Position numbers and translations under genes: made by a program. Of a DNA stretch of 53,809 nucleotides, positions 1-9,279 are shown one piece after another. The stretch's first letter is position 1, and every line of letters starts with the position of its first letter. The DNA comes from Bacillus sp. MRMR6 (GTDB lineage: Bacteria > Bacillota > Bacilli > Bacillales > Cytobacillaceae): the NCBI RefSeq assembly GCF_001940785.1, contig NZ_MSLS01000035.1, forward strand, positions 1-53,809, given 5' to 3'. The notes under the pieces are model-generated. The model ran no database searches. It saw nothing but the letters and a program-made list of their open reading frames with translations, and was not told where the DNA came from.

Positions 1-405
<405 letters not shown>

Positions 406-536
406 GTTGATATAGCTCATTTGTTACGTTGGCTTCATTTCAATCAAGAAATGAAAAATATTGTTTGTTGACATTTTTGTTTGTTTAGTTTTCAAAGAAC
501 AAAATTACTACATGATTTACTTCATGTTTGGTATTT

Positions 537-610
537 TGGAGCGGGTGATGGGAATCGAACCCACTACATCAGCTTGGAAGGCTGAGGTTTTACCAGTAAA
601 CTACACCCGC
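537..610 (-). tRNA. tRNA-Gly (TCC)
   Basis: The reverse complement folds as a cloverleaf with acceptor GCGGGTG/CACCCGC, anticodon loop CTTCCAA (anticodon TCC) and an encoded CCA end. It is the last tRNA before the 16S gene. Confidence 0.97.
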
Positions 611-626
611 ATATTTTATTTAGAAG

Positions 627-703
627 TGGTCGGGAAGACAGGATTCGAACCTGCGACCCCTTGGTCCCAAACCAAGTGCTCTACCAAGCTGAGCTACTTC
701 CCG
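627..703 (-). tRNA. tRNA-Pro (TGG)
   Basis: Complete cloverleaf on the minus strand with acceptor CGGGAAG/CTTCCCG, anticodon TGG in loop TTTGGGA, T-loop GGTTCGAATCC and encoded CCA. Confidence 0.97.
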
Positions 704-710
704 TAATTAA

Positions 711-787
<77 letters not shown>

Positions 788-845
788 ATCTTTCAAGTCA
801 GCTTTAACATCATAACAAAGTCCAAGTTAGTTGTCAATGTTTTTT

Positions 846-932
<87 letters not shown>

Positions 933-993
933 ATTGATTAAGCAACATCATTAATCATACCAGATTATCAATGTTTTCACAAGAGGAAATACT

Positions 994-1078
994 TGGTGCG
1001 GGTGAAGGGAGTCGAACCCCCACGCCTTGCGGCGCCAGATCCTAAGTCTGGTGCGTCTGCCAATTCCGCCACACCCGC
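994..1078 (-). tRNA. tRNA-Leu (TAG)
   Basis: Class II tRNA of 85 nt with acceptor GCGGGTG/CACCCGC, anticodon TAG in loop ACTTAGGAT, a long variable arm and encoded CCA. Confidence 0.96.
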
Positions 1079-1097
1079 ATATTGATATTTATTTAAA

Positions 1098-1172
1098 TGG
1101 CTGGGCTAGCTGGATTCGAACCAACGCATGTCGCAGTCAAAGTGCGATGCCTTACCGCTTGGCTATAGCCCA
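1098..1172 (-). tRNA. tRNA-Gln (TTG)
   Basis: Acceptor TGGGCTA/TAGCCCA, anticodon TTG and encoded CCA. A second, almost identical copy lies at 52484-52558 in the right-hand tRNA cluster. Confidence 0.97.
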
Positions 1173-1204
1173 TTGGTGTTAGTTCTATTCAACTATTTAA
1201 ATAA

Positions 1205-1281
1205 TGGCGGTCCGGACGGGACTCGAACCCGCGACCTCCTGCGTGACAGGCAGGCATTCTAACCAACTGAACTACCGGACC
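1205..1281 (-). tRNA. tRNA-Asp (GTC)
   Basis: Acceptor GGTCCGG/CCGGACC, anticodon loop CTGTCAC (GTC) and encoded CCA. Confidence 0.97.
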
Positions 1282-1337
1282 AAATTTAATAGATAAGAAA
1301 CAGAAAATGAGCTTTTTAGCTCACTCTCCATTCCTGA

Positions 1338-1409
1338 TGACCCCTACGGGATTCGAACCCGTGTTACCTCCGTGAAAGGGAGGTGTCTTAACCACTTGAC
1401 CAAGGGGCC
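1338..1409 (-). tRNA. tRNA-Glu (TTC), CCA not encoded
   Basis: Acceptor GGCCCCT/AGGGGTC and anticodon loop CTTTCAC (TTC). The discriminator A is followed by TCA rather than CCA, so CCA must be added after transcription. The copy at 53033-53107 does encode CCA. Confidence 0.96.
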
Positions 1410-1420
1410 GATATATTTTA

Positions 1421-1511
1421 TGGCGGAGAAGGAGGGATTTGAACCCTCGCGCCGGTTACCCGACCTACACCCTTAGCAGGGGCGCCTCTTCAGCCACTTG
1501 AGTACTTCCCC
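1421..1511 (-). tRNA. tRNA-Ser (GCT)
   Basis: Class II tRNA of 91 nt with acceptor GGGGAAG/CTTCTCC (one G-U pair), anticodon GCT, a long variable arm and encoded CCA. Confidence 0.96.
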
Positions 1512-1518
1512 ATAAAAA

Positions 1519-1593
1519 TGGCTCCGCAGGTAGGACTCGAACCTACGACCGATCGGTTAACAGCCGATAGCTCTACCACTGAGCTACTGCGGA
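1519..1593 (-). tRNA. tRNA-Asn (GTT), first gene of the tRNA-rrn unit
   Basis: Acceptor TCCGCAG/CTGCGGA, anticodon loop CTGTTAA (GTT) and encoded CCA. It is closest to the promoter at 1646-1674. The same tRNA is repeated at 53226-53300 directly after a 5S gene. Confidence 0.97.
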
Positions 1594-1645
1594 ACAATGG
1601 ATAATATTCGTGATCAACTAGGTAATTACCTTGTCGACTCTTTAC

Positions 1646-1674
1646 ATTATAATGAGGTTGTCCAGTAAAGTCAA
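1646..1674 (-). promoter_or_regulatory. Sigma-A promoter of the tRNA-rrn transcription unit
   Basis: On the minus strand TTGACT (1669-1674) is followed after exactly 17 bp by TATAAT (1646-1651), a near-perfect housekeeping promoter. It sits between the end of the SprT-like gene and tRNA-Asn and points into the tRNA cluster. Confidence 0.85.
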
Positions 1675-1716
1675 CATCCTTTTCGGAGAAATTCCGCTTC
1701 AAATTACTTCCAGGTT

Positions 1717-2187
1717 TTATAACAGAATCTCTTTTGCTTTCTTCAGCTTTCCTCTGCACTTCCCGCAAACATACCGGCTTGTATCTATCTTTCTTTTTCT
1801 CTTGTACTGGAGCTGGCATTTATCACATTGATATATTAACAATTTCTTTAATGTTCTATTTTTAGGCTTATCAAGAAGCTGCCTGCAAAACCTTGGGGCA
1901 CCCACTTGTTTTAAGAGCACCTTAAAATCTTGGTCTCGGTGTTGATACCCTCTTCCTTCTAAATGAAGATGATAATGACAAAGTTCATGTTTTATGATTC
2001 CAATTAATTCATCCATCCCCAGTTGGTCAAGGTACTTCTTATTAATCTCAATGTTATGGGTTCCTAATAGATACCTGCCTCCTGTGGATCTCAGTCTCCC
2101 ATTAAATGATGCTTTATGCCTAAATAGTTTTCCAAAATAATCAATAGAGATTTTCTCGACTAATTTTTGTAGTTCTTTTTCCTCCAT
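1717..2187 (-). CDS. SprT-like zinc metalloprotein (YdcK family)
   Basis: A 156-residue protein with the SprT-like architecture: a zincin helix HELCH at residues 67-71 with further histidines around 73-83, then a C-terminal zinc ribbon built from C121-x2-C124 and C141-x2-C144. SprT-family proteins are predicted zinc metallopeptidases; the bacterial member's substrate is not established. The start is supported by GGGAGG seven bases upstream of ATG. It is divergent from cmpA and lies upstream of the tRNA-rrn unit, the same position as ydcK in B. subtilis. Metal binding is inferred from the motifs. Confidence 0.9.
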   Translation of the reverse strand: MEEKELQKLVEKISIDYFGKLFRHKASFNGRLRSTGGRYLLGTHNIEINKKYLDQLGMDELIGIIKHELCHYHLHLEGRGYQHRDQDFKVLLKQVGAPRFCRQLLDKPKNRTLKKLLIYQCDKCQLQYKRKRKIDTSRYVCGKCRGKLKKAKEILL

Positions 2188-2280
2188 TTTTTCCTCCCAA
2201 CCTTTTAAAGCGAACGTGACAACCTATTATAGCATATATTGTATATACCTTTAATGATCCACTTTTCGGGAGGTTTGACT

Positions 2281-2394
2281 ATGCCGACTTGGTTTCAAAA
2301 CCAAATGAAAAGAGCTTTTTACGAGAAGGACCGCTACCAAATAAAGCTGTTAAATCAGTGCTGGTTTTTTTACAGAAAAAAACACTGCTCCTAA
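2281..2394 (+). CDS. cmpA: CmpA, small spore cortex morphogenesis regulator
   Basis: A 37-codon gene with a strong ribosome binding site (GGGAGG at 2269-2274). The product starts MPTWFQNQMKRAFYEKDRY and ends with NQCWFFYRKKHCS, which I recognise as CmpA. In B. subtilis this sporulation-specific adaptor links SpoIVA quality control to ClpXP degradation. It sits between tex and the SprT-like gene, on the opposite strand, as in B. subtilis. Its last codons form the 5' arm of the hairpin that terminates tex from the other side. The terminal tryptophan, aromatic and basic residues match the family; expression timing cannot be seen here. Confidence 0.85.
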   Translation: MPTWFQNQMKRAFYEKDRYQIKLLNQCWFFYRKKHCS

Positions 2395-2407
2395 CAAAGC
2401 AGTGTTT
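2374..2407 (-). terminator. Terminator of tex (hairpin shared with the cmpA 3' end)
   Basis: The 10-bp stem AAACACTGCT/AGCAGTGTTT (2380-2389 with 2398-2407) is followed on the minus strand by a T run. The hairpin lies 9 bp past the tex stop and overlaps the end of cmpA on the plus strand. Confidence 0.85.
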
Positions 2408-2415
2408 CTCTCTTA

Positions 2416-4587
2416 TTATGCAGGCGGCAGCATGGTTAATGCCACACGCCCTTTGTTCATGTCAACAGAGTCAACCCAAACGGTAACCACATCACCGACA
2501 GCAACAATGTCTAATGGATGTTTAACAAAACGGTTGCTTAATTTAGAAATATGCACAAGTCCATCCTGCTTTACACCAATATCGACAAAAGCTCCGAAAT
2601 CGACAACATTCCTTACCGTTCCTTGCAGCTCCATTCCAGCTTTTAAATCTTCTAACTTAAGGACGTCCTTTTTTAATAGTGGACGCGGCAAGTCGTCCCG
2701 AGGGTCTCTTTCAGGTCTCACTAAAGCCTCAATAATATCTTTTAAGGTGAGTTCACCAATTGATAAGTCAGCAGCAACAGTTTTTAGGTCAAGTGCACTT
2801 AAAGCTTCTTTTAATTCTACTGAGCCAAGATCATCTGTAGTGAAGCCAAGGTTTGTTAATAACCTTTTCACTTCATCATAGTTTTCTGGGTGGATTCCTG
2901 TTCGATCAAGCGGTTGTTTACCATCTAACACACGAAGGAAACCTATTGCTTGTTCATATGTTTTTGCTCCAAGGCGAGGTACCTTTTTCAACTGGACTCT
3001 ACTAGTGAATTTCCCTTCTTCCTCTCGCTTTTTGACAATATTATGTGCAGCTGTCTTTGACAGCCCCGCTACATATTGGAGTAATGAGGCCGATGCTGTG
3101 TTCACATTAACTCCAACGCGGTTAACAGCTGTCTCAACTACAAAGTGTAATGACTCCGATAGTCTTTTTTGAGTTACATCATGCTGATACTGGCCGACAC
3201 CTACTGATTTCGGGTCAATTTTTACTAACTCAGCAAGTGGGTCTTGTAAGCGGCGGGCTATTGAGACAGCACTTCTTTCTTCTACCTGAAAATCAGGGAA
3301 CTCTTCGCGCGCTATATCAGAGGCCGAATAAACGCTCGCTCCCGCTTCATTAACAATCAGGTAAAAAATCTCTTCCTTCATTTCCTTCAGTATTTCAGCA
3401 ACGAACTGTTCTGTTTCTCTAGACGCCGTTCCATTACCGATTGCCGCCATTTCTACCTTATACTCACGAAGAATGTTAATAAATTTATCCTTTGCTTCTT
3501 TTGCCTTATTAACTGGCGGGTGAGGGTAGATCACATCAATCTTTAATACTTTACCCGTTTCATCTACGACTGCTAGTTTACAGCCCGTCCGGTAAGCAGG
3601 GTCTACACCAATTACGACCTTACCTTTTAACGGTGGCTGCAAAAGTAAATTGCGCAGATTTTCAGAGAATATATGTATTGCTCGCTCTTCCGCTTTATCT
3701 GTTAATTCACTGCGAATTTCCCGTTCAATTGATGGTTGAACGAGTCTCTTATAGCTATCTTCTATCGCTTCCTGAACGATAGCTGCGGCAGGAGAGTGCT
3801 GTTTATGAATCCATTTCCTAGAAAGATAGGCTGAAATTCTTTCAACATTAATCTTAATTGATGCTTTTAGAATGTCTTCCTTCTCACCACGGTTTAACGC
3901 CAGGATCCGATGAGGAACAATCTTATTAACGGGCTCCGCATATTCGTAGTACATTTCGTAGATTTTTTTTTCATCCTTTTCTAGTTCTTTCACAGTTGAT
4001 TCAACCGTACCAGACTTAAAGGTTTCATTACGAATCCACTTACGACTTTCTGCATCATCAGATACAAGTTCTGCTATGATGTCTTTTGCACCGGCGATCG
4101 CCTCTTCAACTGTAAGAACTTCTTTTTCTTCCGAAAGGAATTCCTTTGCCTTGTCTTCAACAGAACTCTGTGGGAAGGTTAAGATCCATTCTGCTAGTGG
4201 TTCTAATCCCTTTTCTTTTGCAACTGTAGCCTTTGTACGTCTTTTTTGTTTATAAGGTCGATATAAATCCTCAACCTCTTGTAGTTTTTCAGCCTTTGTA
4301 ATTTTACGAGCTAGTTCATCGGTTAATTTCCCTTGCTCGGAGATAATCCGGAGAACCTCTTCTTTCCTTTGTTCAAGGTTTTGTATGTACTGCCAGCGTT
4401 CCTGGATATTCCGAATTTGCACCTCATCCAGTGCGCCAGTCATTTCTTTCCGGTAGCGGGCGATGAAGGGAACAGTATTACCTTCATTCATTAACGAGAT
4501 TACACTCTTTACTTGTTTATGTGAAATGGTTAGTTCTGAAGCAATTTTTCCAAGAAGCTGTTCATCTTTCACGATTGTATCATTCAC
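2416..4587 (-). CDS. tex: Tex-family RNA-binding transcription accessory protein
   Basis: About 720 residues, the usual Tex length. In order: an N-terminal helical region, a YqgF/RNase H-like domain in the middle (GVDPAYRTGCKLAVVD), helix-hairpin-helix repeats, and a C-terminal S1 domain beginning GMELQGTVRNVVDFGAFVDI. Tex binds nucleic acid and affects transcription and ribosome quality; its exact role in Bacillus (YdcI) is less clear. The first in-frame ATG at 4605 has no binding site, whereas GGGAGG lies inside that extension, so I place the start at the GTG codon at 4587. The gene stands alone with its own terminator. Confidence 0.93.
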   Translation of the reverse strand: MNDTIVKDEQLLGKIASELTISHKQVKSVISLMNEGNTVPFIARYRKEMTGALDEVQIRNIQERWQYIQNLEQRKEEVLRIISEQGKLTDELARKITKAEKLQEVEDLYRPYKQKRRTKATVAKEKGLEPLAEWILTFPQSSVEDKAKEFLSEEKEVLTVEEAIAGAKDIIAELVSDDAESRKWIRNETFKSGTVESTVKELEKDEKKIYEMYYEYAEPVNKIVPHRILALNRGEKEDILKASIKINVERISAYLSRKWIHKQHSPAAAIVQEAIEDSYKRLVQPSIEREIRSELTDKAEERAIHIFSENLRNLLLQPPLKGKVVIGVDPAYRTGCKLAVVDETGKVLKIDVIYPHPPVNKAKEAKDKFINILREYKVEMAAIGNGTASRETEQFVAEILKEMKEEIFYLIVNEAGASVYSASDIAREEFPDFQVEERSAVSIARRLQDPLAELVKIDPKSVGVGQYQHDVTQKRLSESLHFVVETAVNRVGVNVNTASASLLQYVAGLSKTAAHNIVKKREEEGKFTSRVQLKKVPRLGAKTYEQAIGFLRVLDGKQPLDRTGIHPENYDEVKRLLTNLGFTTDDLGSVELKEALSALDLKTVAADLSIGELTLKDIIEALVRPERDPRDDLPRPLLKKDVLKLEDLKAGMELQGTVRNVVDFGAFVDIGVKQDGLVHISKLSNRFVKHPLDIVAVGDVVTVWVDSVDMNKGRVALTMLPPA

Positions 4588-4660
4588 TACAATTGATCCT
4601 CCCATACTTTTTTATCATATTGTATCAAATTAAGGGTAAGGTTTCATATCAAACACCTTT

Positions 4661-4790
4661 GCGTTTACGCTATAAAGAAAACTCGCCGATTGGCGAGCCG
4701 TTAGGCGGTTCATTAGGCGTAGTTGCACTTATGTGTAATAGGAAATTAAAGTATAAAATTCGGCAGTACTTTTATATTTCCCTATTAGCA
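4661..4790. repeat. Structured intergenic element between ndoA and tex
   Basis: Two hairpin-forming segments occur without a gene: a perfect 6-bp stem CTCGCC/GGCGAG at 4682-4697, and a longer imperfect inverted repeat pairing 4737-4753 with 4767-4786. Between them CGCC-type segments recur. Read on the minus strand it resembles a dispersed intergenic repeat, but that is recollection and inference. It occupies the site where B. subtilis carries the rsb-sigB operon. Confidence 0.45.
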
Positions 4791-4818
4791 AAAAAAGAGC
4801 AAGCTTAGGCAGCTTGCT
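4790..4818 (-). terminator. Second terminator-like hairpin downstream of ndoA
   Basis: Stem AGCAAGCT/AGCTTGCT (4798-4805 with 4811-4818), followed on the minus strand by a six-T run (4791-4796). It is tandem with the hairpin at 4853-4877. Confidence 0.65.
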
Positions 4819-4852
4819 AATGCAGAACACAGATGAGGTTAGTGATATGTAT

Positions 4853-4877
4853 AAAAAAACGCTCTTTAAAAGAGCGT
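4853..4877 (-). terminator. Terminator of the ndoAI-ndoA operon
   Basis: Stem ACGCTCTT/AAGAGCGT with a tetraloop-size loop, followed on the minus strand by six Ts, beginning nine bases after the ndoA stop codon. Confidence 0.85.
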
Positions 4878-4885
4878 GCTTATTG

Positions 4886-5236
4886 CTAAAATTCAATGAG
4901 ACCGATACTAACCCTTAATGCATCGTCCACTTTTTCCATCATTTCGTCATCGAGATGGGTAATTTTATCGGTTAATCGCTGTTTATCAATTGTACGAATT
5001 TGTTCTAAAAGAATGACTGAATCTCGTTCAAAACCGTAGCGCTTCGCATCAATTTCTACATGAGTGGGAAGCTTCGCTTTTTGAATTTGAGCTGTAATCG
5101 CTGCAACAATAACTGTGGGACTAAACCGATTCCCGATATCGTTTTGGATGACAAGTACAGGGCGGACGCCGCCTTGTTCTGAACCAACAACTGGGGATAG
5201 GTCTGCGAAATATACGTCACCACGCTTGACAATCAA
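4886..5236 (-). CDS. ndoA: EndoA (MazF-type) mRNA interferase toxin
   Basis: A 116-residue PemK/MazF-fold endoribonuclease very close to B. subtilis EndoA, which cuts single-stranded RNA at U^ACAU. The residues expected for catalysis and RNA binding are present: R25 in [10 protein letters not shown]48 in AAIT and Q79 in LEQI. It lies four bases after the antitoxin gene in the usual antitoxin-first order and ends at a strong terminator. In B. subtilis the rsbR-sigB genes follow; here they do not. Function is assigned from family identity. Confidence 0.96.
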   Translation of the reverse strand: MIVKRGDVYFADLSPVVGSEQGGVRPVLVIQNDIGNRFSPTVIVAAITAQIQKAKLPTHVEIDAKRYGFERDSVILLEQIRTIDKQRLTDKITHLDDEMMEKVDDALRVSIGLIEF

Positions 5237-5240
5237 AGGA

Positions 5241-5528
5241 TTAGCCTCCGCTTACAAGACGTTCAACTGTGTGTTCTGCCTCAAATTCTGCTTGAAATGC
5301 TTCCGATGCAATTGTTAAATTGATTTTGGCCATTTCCATGTATCCACGTCTCATGGATTCGCGAATTTGTCTCTTTTTTCGTTCGCGCAAATACATTTTG
5401 GTTGCTTGATAAATAAATTCACTGCGATTAACGTTTTCGAGCTTTACAAAACCGTCTAACTCGGTTAATAGATGTTGCGGTAATTTCACTAAGATTTCCG
5501 TGGTTGCGCCAGATTCAGACACAAACAT
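5241..5528 (-). CDS. ndoAI: EndoAI antitoxin (ribbon-helix-helix type)
   Basis: A 95-residue partner of EndoA. The N-terminal half ([34 protein letters not shown]) has the ribbon-helix-helix pattern used for dimerisation and operator binding. The C-terminal half ([20 protein letters not shown]) corresponds to the toxin-neutralising region. It precedes ndoA and follows alr after 183 bp of non-coding sequence, the conserved alr-ndoAI-ndoA arrangement. Autoregulation by the complex is known for the family but no operator was identified here. Confidence 0.95.
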   Translation of the reverse strand: MFVSESGATTEILVKLPQHLLTELDGFVKLENVNRSEFIYQATKMYLRERKKRQIRESMRRGYMEMAKINLTIASEAFQAEFEAEHTVERLVSGG

Positions 5529-5711
5529 ACACCTCCACCATCACTACACACCAAATTTTTTCTCTTTACCATATACAATAATACCACTTAATGCCCAAAA
5601 TTCATAGACCAATTGTAATTCTTCTGTATTATAAGCCAAATGGAGTTCCTTTTATGCACAAAAATTTCTGCATTACCATAAATATGTTTGAATTTCTTTG
5701 TTTACGCCATT

Positions 5712-6875
5712 TTATTTATTTAACAGGTAGTTTTTTAATACGACAATTTGCTCACCTTTTTTATAAAGACGGGGAACACGGTTTGATATAATGCAAGGTA
5801 CCTCATAGTTGATTGTTTCAAGCTTCTCGGCAATTTCATTTACCGAGATAAATTGGTCATCCTGCCTGCCGATTAGGGTAACAGTTGTCCCGACAGGAAG
5901 TTCATATGGAAGTTGAATCATACACTGATCCATACAGATTCTACCTACGATCGGTGCCCTTTTCCCATCAATAAGAACAACTTGTCCTTGAAGTCTGCGG
6001 ATCCATCCATCGGCATAGCCAATTGGGATCGTACCTACCCATACCTCGTCTTCTGCTTCGTATGTCGCCCCATAACTTACTTTGTCGCCTCTAGCTAACC
6101 TTTTTACTTGGACAAGTTTTGATTTAAGGGCAAAGGCTTCCTTTAAGTCAAAAGGGATTTCATTCTCCATTTCTTTAGAAGGAGTTAGTCCGTACATCGC
6201 AATCCCTAGTCTCACTCCATTAAAATGGGCATTTGGAAACCTTAAGGCTGCAGCACTATTACTTGAGTGGATATATTTAGGTCGGTCTTTCATAACACTT
6301 AACAATCTGTGAAATTCTTCTACTTGTTTTAAGAAGTAGGTTTGGTCTAATTCATCCGCAGTAGCAAAGTGGGTGAATATACCTTCCAGAATCAATCGAT
6401 TATCTTCTGAAATTAACTGTTCCATTGCTAGTAATTCCCTTTTACCGCGTACGCCTATTCTTCCCATTCCCGTATCTAGCTTTAAATGGATTAAAAGTCT
6501 ATGATCATCCGCTAAAGATTTTACAGCCTCTTTAAGCCATTCTTCTTGGAATACGGTAATAGTTATTCCATGCTTTACTGCAATTGGTGCATCTTCAGGT
6601 CGAGTAGCTCCTAGAACTAAAATAGGAGCAGTGATCCCTTTATTCCTTAAGGCAATTGCCTCATCCATAAAGGCTACCGCCAAGTAGGAGGCTCCTGCAT
6701 TTAGAGCCGTTTCCGCCACTTGTATATCGCCATGACCATAGGCATTTGCCTTTACGACCGCAAAGATATTGACTTCAGCTGGCAAAATCCTTTTAACGGA
6801 GGCAACATTTTCTGAAATACAGTCTAAATCCACTTCGGCCCATGTATCTCGAAAGAAAAAGCCCTGCTCATCCAT
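5712..6875 (-). CDS. alr: Alanine racemase
   Basis: About 387 residues, a PLP enzyme interconverting L- and D-alanine for peptidoglycan. The PLP lysine lies in [12 protein letters not shown] (residue 42 from the start chosen) and the second catalytic base Tyr in [10 protein letters not shown] (about 268). The conserved [11 protein letters not shown] and RICMDQCM segments are also present. The frame extends to a GTG at 6884, but AGGAAG spaced eight bases from the ATG at 6875 favours the latter. It lies downstream of the LolA-like lipoprotein gene and upstream of the toxin-antitoxin pair, as in B. subtilis. D-alanine also feeds Ddl, encoded at 16916. Confidence 0.97.
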   Translation of the reverse strand: MDEQGFFFRDTWAEVDLDCISENVASVKRILPAEVNIFAVVKANAYGHGDIQVAETALNAGASYLAVAFMDEAIALRNKGITAPILVLGATRPEDAPIAVKHGITITVFQEEWLKEAVKSLADDHRLLIHLKLDTGMGRIGVRGKRELLAMEQLISEDNRLILEGIFTHFATADELDQTYFLKQVEEFHRLLSVMKDRPKYIHSSNSAAALRFPNAHFNGVRLGIAMYGLTPSKEMENEIPFDLKEAFALKSKLVQVKRLARGDKVSYGATYEAEDEVWVGTIPIGYADGWIRRLQGQVVLIDGKRAPIVGRICMDQCMIQLPYELPVGTTVTLIGRQDDQFISVNEIAEKLETINYEVPCIISNRVPRLYKKGEQIVVLKNYLLNK

Positions 6876-6955
6876 TTTTTCCACTTCCTATTTTCCATAA
6901 TCAAATATATATACTTTTGATTATCAAACTACTTTCATCCTCTGTCAAATGAAAA

Positions 6956-6986
6956 CAAATAAACAGACCCTTTAAGAAAGGGCCTG
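6956..6986 (-). terminator. Terminator of the LolA-like lipoprotein gene
   Basis: Hairpin CAGRCCCTTT/AAAGGGYCTG just past the stop codon at 6997, followed on the minus strand by TTTATTTG. Confidence 0.75.
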
Positions 6987-6996
6987 GGATTTTAGC

Positions 6997-8010
6997 TTAT
7001 TTTTCTACATCACCTTGGACAGATCTTGCTAGTTCGATGAGTTCCTTTTGTGTTAGGTTGTTGGATGCTATCATGTAGTCAACACCATCCTGTGACCAGG
7101 TGATAGAACCGTCTGACAAAGCACCAATTGTTACACCTAAGTCAACCAGGTCTCCGTCAACATATGTTGGAGAAGTAGAGGCTTCTTTAACGGTTACTTT
7201 TTCTTGGACGAGTGTAAATGATTTTTCGCCTCCATAGGTGAGGACAAACCGCTTGCCATCTTCAATTTTCACTTCTTTTTCCTCAATTAACTTTGTACCT
7301 TCAATCTCAGCAGTTGGGTATTTCACCGTAAAGGCTGAATCCATTCCATCCGCCATCGCAGGTAACCCAAGCTCTGCTCGAGTCATATTTTTTTGCATAT
7401 CAAAGTCGCTTTTATCAAAGCTGGCATTAAATTTAACATTCGAGAATTCAACCGTTACCAGTGCATTTCGGTCAGGATCCATTACTTTAACAACAGCAGG
7501 TGATAAATCACTCTTGTTTAGCTGAATCTCTTGAGTAGGTAGCATGCTATTGTTTTGATAGCGGGTTTTCGTTTCAAATACATAATGGTCTTTTGTTGAA
7601 GTAAATTTAGCATCCTTATCTTCAATAATGTCTCTAATTAATGATTCGTATAAATAGGCCTGACTGCTATTTTCCGGCCAATCACTTTGGAATTTAAAGC
7701 TTTTTTTGAGAGCAGGAGTTAATACAAACACACCCTCTTCGTTTCTTAAAATCATTTGGCTTTGATCTTTTTCAGCATTTTTTAAATTCACACGATAAAA
7801 ACTTGGATCTTTATGCCAAATTTCCACATTATATACCTGTGAATCTGCGCCCATTTTCAGTGTCATCTTAGCATCTGCTTTATAGGCCGATATGTCACCC
7901 AGTTTACTATTTAATTCCTTCACTACATCTTCTTGTGACTTAGAGCCACAGGCCGCTAATATAAAGATAACCAGTAACCCCGAAACTAGCAGCATTAACT
8001 TCTTCCTCAT
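6997..8010 (-). CDS. LolA-like outer-membrane-lipoprotein-carrier-fold lipoprotein (YdcC/germination-type)
   Basis: About 337 residues beginning MRKKLMLLVSGLLVIFILAAC, a lipoprotein signal peptide with the lipobox LAAC followed by GSKSQ. The mature part resembles the DUF4367/LolA-like YdcC family: an incomplete beta-barrel fold found in lipid- or ligand-binding proteins. The upstream ATG at 8040 lacks a binding site, while AAGGGG lies eight bases before the ATG at 8008-8010. It sits between acpS and alr as in B. subtilis. The ligand is unknown. Confidence 0.9.
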   Translation of the reverse strand: MRKKLMLLVSGLLVIFILAACGSKSQEDVVKELNSKLGDISAYKADAKMTLKMGADSQVYNVEIWHKDPSFYRVNLKNAEKDQSQMILRNEEGVFVLTPALKKSFKFQSDWPENSSQAYLYESLIRDIIEDKDAKFTSTKDHYVFETKTRYQNNSMLPTQEIQLNKSDLSPAVVKVMDPDRNALVTVEFSNVKFNASFDKSDFDMQKNMTRAELGLPAMADGMDSAFTVKYPTAEIEGTKLIEEKEVKIEDGKRFVLTYGGEKSFTLVQEKVTVKEASTSPTYVDGDLVDLGVTIGALSDGSITWSQDGVDYMIASNNLTQKELIELARSVQGDVEK

Positions 8011-8217
8011 TCCTTCAACCCCTTCTTGTCTCATTTTCATATGAACTAAAGAAGAGAAAGGCAGGGATCAGGTATTGGATAAAAAACAAACAGGAAATTT
8101 GTTTCCTATGTGACCAAGCTGACCTTGTCTCTCCTATTTCCCTATGAATATATGAGACAACCTCTTGGAATATGATAAAGAAGTTGAAAGAAAAGCAACC
8201 AAGCTGTTTAACGTTTT

Positions 8218-8568
8218 TTAAAACTCTTCAATAATAACCTGTGCAACAGCATAGTCTCTGCTGTGAGAAATCGATACATGTGCATTTGTTTGCGGTCTGA
8301 TAATAATAGGCTTTCCTAAAGAGGTACTGCTTATTTCAATATCAAGAAAGGATAATTCTTTGCCTATACCCGTTCCCATAGCCTTTGAAAATGCCTCTTT
8401 TACGGCAAACCTTCCAGCTAAAAACTCTACCTTTCTTCGTTCATTCAAGGTGTCGAAGATTCGTTTTTCCGATTCAGTTAAAATACGGCTAACCAGTTTT
8501 GGTTGCCTTGTCATGATCTCCTGTATTCTAGATAGTTCAATAATATCAATCCCAATCCCTTTTATCAT
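8218..8568 (-). CDS. acpS: Holo-[acyl-carrier-protein] synthase
   Basis: 116 residues, standard for AcpS, which transfers 4'-phosphopantetheine from CoA to acyl carrier protein. The Mg2+ and catalytic residues are visible: D8 in GIDIIE and E58 in [14 protein letters not shown]. It is convergent with nothing and divergent from the rhomboid gene at 8666. The 177 bp to the next gene contain no clear signal. Confidence 0.97.
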   Translation of the reverse strand: MIKGIGIDIIELSRIQEIMTRQPKLVSRILTESEKRIFDTLNERRKVEFLAGRFAVKEAFSKAMGTGIGKELSFLDIEISSTSLGKPIIIRPQTNAHVSISHSRDYAVAQVIIEEF

Positions 8569-8665
8569 GGTATTCTCCTTCTAGATTGCTTCTAACTAGC
8601 ATAGTTTGTTTGTACAAGTCGGAATTTCAGTCTATTATAATAAGTAATATACTTAGGAGGTTTAT

Positions 8666-9253
8666 ATGTTTACGAGAACGGAAAATTTTCGAGAATTTAT
8701 CCGCTATTACCCAATCATCTCTAGTATTATAGCCATCCATTTAGTTTTGTATCTTTTTACCGTATTACCTTTCTTTCCAAATTACTGGATTTTCGCTAAC
8801 TTCTCAGGTGTAAATCTCTATATTATGGAAGGTGAAGTATGGAGACTTCTTACCCCCATCTTTCTGCATAGCGATTTCACTCATGTTCTATTTAATAGCT
8901 TTTCCCTTATTCTGTTCGGACCTGCATTAGAGAGGCTGCTTGGAAGTGGAAAGTTTCTTTTCATCTATCTCGCTTCTGGGCTTATCGCCAATATAGCAAC
9001 ACTAATTATTGAACCACTAACCTATACTCACGTAGGTTCAAGCGGTAGCATCTTTGGCTTATTCGGCTTTTATATTAGCATCCTTGCTTTTAGAAGAAAT
9101 ACTCTCTCACAGCAAAACTCTCAAATTATCCTGATTATCTGTGCATTGAGTTTAATCATGACCTTTATCCAGCCCAATATAAACATTACCGCACACATCT
9201 TTGGATTAGTTGGCGGGTTTATACTAGGGGCAATACCTTATAGAAAAGAATAG
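8666..9253 (+). CDS. Rhomboid family intramembrane serine protease
   Basis: 195 residues with about six hydrophobic segments. The rhomboid signature is complete: WR at 59-60, HxxxN (H73, N77), GSSGSIFG with catalytic Ser126, and His177 in NITAHIFGL. Rhomboids cleave transmembrane substrates within the bilayer; the substrate is unknown. It is the homologue of B. subtilis YdcA by position, divergent from acpS. AGGAGG precedes the ATG by six bases. It is the only plus-strand gene in this housekeeping block apart from cmpA. Confidence 0.93.
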   Translation: MFTRTENFREFIRYYPIISSIIAIHLVLYLFTVLPFFPNYWIFANFSGVNLYIMEGEVWRLLTPIFLHSDFTHVLFNSFSLILFGPALERLLGSGKFLFIYLASGLIANIATLIIEPLTYTHVGSSGSIFGLFGFYISILAFRRNTLSQQNSQIILIICALSLIMTFIQPNINITAHIFGLVGGFILGAIPYRKE

Positions 9254-9279
9254 AAACTGGGATTGAACCCTAAAACGGT

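Noticed and set aside
461..706. Plus-strand open frame over tRNA-Gly and tRNA-Pro
   Set aside because: It lies opposite two tRNA genes, a common source of false frames.
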